From Acidimicrobiaceae bacterium (lineage in GTDB: Bacteria; Actinomycetota; Acidimicrobiia; Acidimicrobiales; Bog-793), in the NCBI GenBank assembly GCA_027459565.1, contig DAIDIA010000318.1, positions 1-5,835 on the forward strand: a stretch of 5,835 bases of DNA, read 5' to 3'. A program made the position numbers and the translations under genes. A model generated the notes under the pieces. It ran no database searches, was not told where the DNA came from, and saw nothing but the letters and a program-made list of their open reading frames with translations. Within the stretch, counting starts at the first letter, position 1; each line of letters begins with the position of its first letter. This document shows positions 4,572-5,835 of the stretch, in pieces.

Positions 4572-5275
4572 GTGGGGACCTTGTCGAGAGCGAGGGATTC
4601 GGCGCGCTCTGTGATCGCCTGGAGCGCTACATCGGGGACCGCGCGCTGTTGCGCCTCGCGCTCGTGCACCGTTCCTACTGCGCGGAACACGCGGGCAGCC
4701 ACTCGAACGAGCGGCTCGAGTTCCTCGGCGACTCTGTCCTCGGATACGTCGTCACCGACGAGCTCTATCGCAGCTTTCCCGACCTCAGCGAGGGCGACCT
4801 CGCGCGGATCCGGGCGGACGTCGTCAGTTCCGTCGCGCTCGCGCCGATCGCCCGGGAGCTCGGAATCGGTGAGGCGCTGCTGCTCGGACGCGGAGAGGAG
4901 CGCTCGGGTGGACGCGAGAAGCCCTCGCTGCTCGCCGACGCGCTCGAGGCCGTGATGGGGGCGGTGCTCCTCGCCTCGGGCATCGAACGCGCGACCACGT
5001 TCGTCTTGGAGCTCACGGCTCCGACGATCGCCGAGGTGTCGCGGCGCTCCGCCTATGGTGACGCGAAGAACCGACTCCAGGAGCTCGCGGCCAAACAGCA
5101 GGTCGAGTCGGTCGCGTACCGAGTGACCGAGGTCGGTCCCGACCACCAGAAGCGCTTTGTCGCCGAGGTGACCTTCGCGGGCATCACCGGACGCGGCGAG
5201 GGCCACTCCAAAAAGGATGCCGAGCGACAGGCAGCCCTCGCGGTACTCGAGCTCCTCGACTATCCCGGTGCCTGA
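4568..5275 (+). CDS. rnc: Ribonuclease III
   Basis: RNase III cuts double-stranded RNA, notably in rRNA precursor processing and mRNA turnover. The 235-residue protein has a catalytic domain (about 12-155) with the signature NERLEFLGDSVLGY (47-60) and LLADALEAVMGAVLL (121-135). Aligned to the E. coli enzyme with a constant +10 offset, the key acidic residues are all present: E48, E51, D55, E75, E110, D124 and E127. The C-terminal double-stranded-RNA-binding domain runs from about 164 to 231 (DAKNRLQELA ... GHSKKDAERQAALAVLELL). TTG 4568 is the first possible start after an in-frame TGA at 4559-4561, with GGTGA (4557-4561) 6 nt upstream. The 3' end overlaps mutM by 8 nt. Linkage acpP-rnc-mutM is frequent in actinobacteria and other groups. 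Identification is secure. Confidence 0.96.
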   Translation: MSGDLVESEGFGALCDRLERYIGDRALLRLALVHRSYCAEHAGSHSNERLEFLGDSVLGYVVTDELYRSFPDLSEGDLARIRADVVSSVALAPIARELGIGEALLLGRGEERSGGREKPSLLADALEAVMGAVLLASGIERATTFVLELTAPTIAEVSRRSAYGDAKNRLQELAAKQQVESVAYRVTEVGPDHQKRFVAEVTFAGITGRGEGHSKKDAERQAALAVLELLDYPGA

Positions 5276-5835
5276 ACTCCCCGAGGTCGAGACGGTACGG
5301 CGACAGCTCGCGGAGCGCGTGATCGGTGAGACGATCACCTCGGTGGCCGTCACGGGGCAGCGCTCCATCCGTCGCCAGCCCAAGGCCGAGTTCATCGACG
5401 CGGTCTCCTCGCGGACCATTCTCGCGGCCCGCCGATGGGGCAAGTTCCTCCTCGTCGACCTCGATGACGCGGCGGTGCTCGTGATCCACCTGCGCATGAG
5501 TGGTCAGCTCCGCCTCGAGGAGGATCCCCGAGCCGAGATCGCCGCGCACACCCATATCCGGATCGGGCTCTCGTCGTCGCGCGAGCTCCGGTTCGTCGAC
5601 CCCCGCACCTTCGGGGAGATGTTCGTCGCGGACGACCTCGACGAACGGATGGTGCCGCGCGCGATCGCGCATCTCGGAGTCGATCCCATCGTCGAGGATC
5701 TCACCGGAGAGCGCCTCGGTGGACTTCTCGCGAACCACAGGGTGGCGCTCAAGACACTGCTCCTCGACCAGCGCGTGGTCGCGGGAATCGGCAATATCTA
5801 CGGAGACGAGATCTGCTACCTCGCTGGCGTGCTTC
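5268..5835 (+). CDS. mutM: Formamidopyrimidine-DNA glycosylase MutM (Fpg), 5' part
   Basis: MutM removes oxidised purines such as 8-oxoguanine from DNA and nicks the abasic site. The first 189 codons are present and open; the family is about 270-290 residues, so the C-terminal zinc finger lies beyond the window. The N-terminus MPELPEVETVRRQL supplies the catalytic Pro (P2, first residue after Met removal) and E3. K59 lies in RRWGKFLLVDL, H74 in VIHLRMSGQL, and R113 in FVDPRTFGEM, where many homologues have DPRRFG. The helix-two-turn-helix region begins with LLLDQRVVAGIGNIYGDE (164-181), including the conserved Asn176. The GTG start at 5268 overlaps rnc by 8 nt and is fixed by the MPELPEVET signature. 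Apparently intact as far as seen. Confidence 0.95.
   Translation, partial: MPELPEVETVRRQLAERVIGETITSVAVTGQRSIRRQPKAEFIDAVSSRTILAARRWGKFLLVDLDDAAVLVIHLRMSGQLRLEEDPRAEIAAHTHIRIGLSSSRELRFVDPRTFGEMFVADDLDERMVPRAIAHLGVDPIVEDLTGERLGGLLANHRVALKTLLLDQRVVAGIGNIYGDEICYLAGVL

Noticed and set aside
4490..5497. 335-codon minus-strand ORF
   Set aside because: Covers rnc and the start of mutM on the opposite strand; both of those have complete catalytic motifs.

Overview
The window carries a dense, single-direction (+ strand) block of housekeeping genes from a high-GC bacterium. The best taxonomic guess is an actinobacterium. The strongest pointer is the gene at 1573-2157, which closely resembles the mycobacterial septation factor SepIVA at both ends. 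It sits next to a DUF177/YceD gene upstream of rnc and mutM, an order I recall from mycobacteria and streptomycetes. The presence of plsX, acpP and rpmF inside the cluster, and of rsmD-coaD just ahead of it, suggests a deep-branching group (Acidimicrobiia-like) rather than a mycobacterium; this last step is inference.

Layout: positions 1-477 hold no convincing gene but are rich in small repeats. They contain a 19-bp perfect tandem duplication (210-247), a perfect 10-bp-arm hairpin flanked by a 4-bp direct repeat (334-364), and several smaller dyads. From 478 the genes run rsmD (16S rRNA m2G966 methyltransferase), coaD (CoA biosynthesis), sepIVA-like (division/envelope coiled coil), DUF177/yceD, rpmF (ribosomal protein L32), plsX (acyl-phosphate synthesis), a 289-bp gap, acpP (acyl carrier protein), rnc (RNase III), and the first 189 codons of mutM (DNA glycosylase), which runs off the right edge.

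The genes fit together as a growth-linked operon or pair of operons. CoaD makes the CoA precursor that supplies the 4'-phosphopantetheine arm of AcpP; PlsX uses acyl-AcpP to start phospholipid synthesis; RsmD, L32 and RNase III serve ribosome production; the SepIVA-like protein links envelope synthesis to division. Junctions are tight: ATGA between rsmD and coaD, 8-nt overlaps at coaD/sepIVA and rnc/mutM, and 5 nt between yceD and rpmF.

The points most worth a second look are: plsX, whose conserved first strand lies upstream of its first ATG and seems to need a CTG start overlapping the rpmF stop; a 15-codon ORF bridging acpP and rnc and ending in a TTGA overlap with the rnc start; the repeats in the left region; a 14-bp perfect palindrome directly after plsX; and a SepIVA-like protein with a shortened coiled coil. 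I found no mobile-element gene, CRISPR array, tRNA or rRNA, and no clearly novel system; this is mostly a conserved region with some unexplained regulatory-looking structure.
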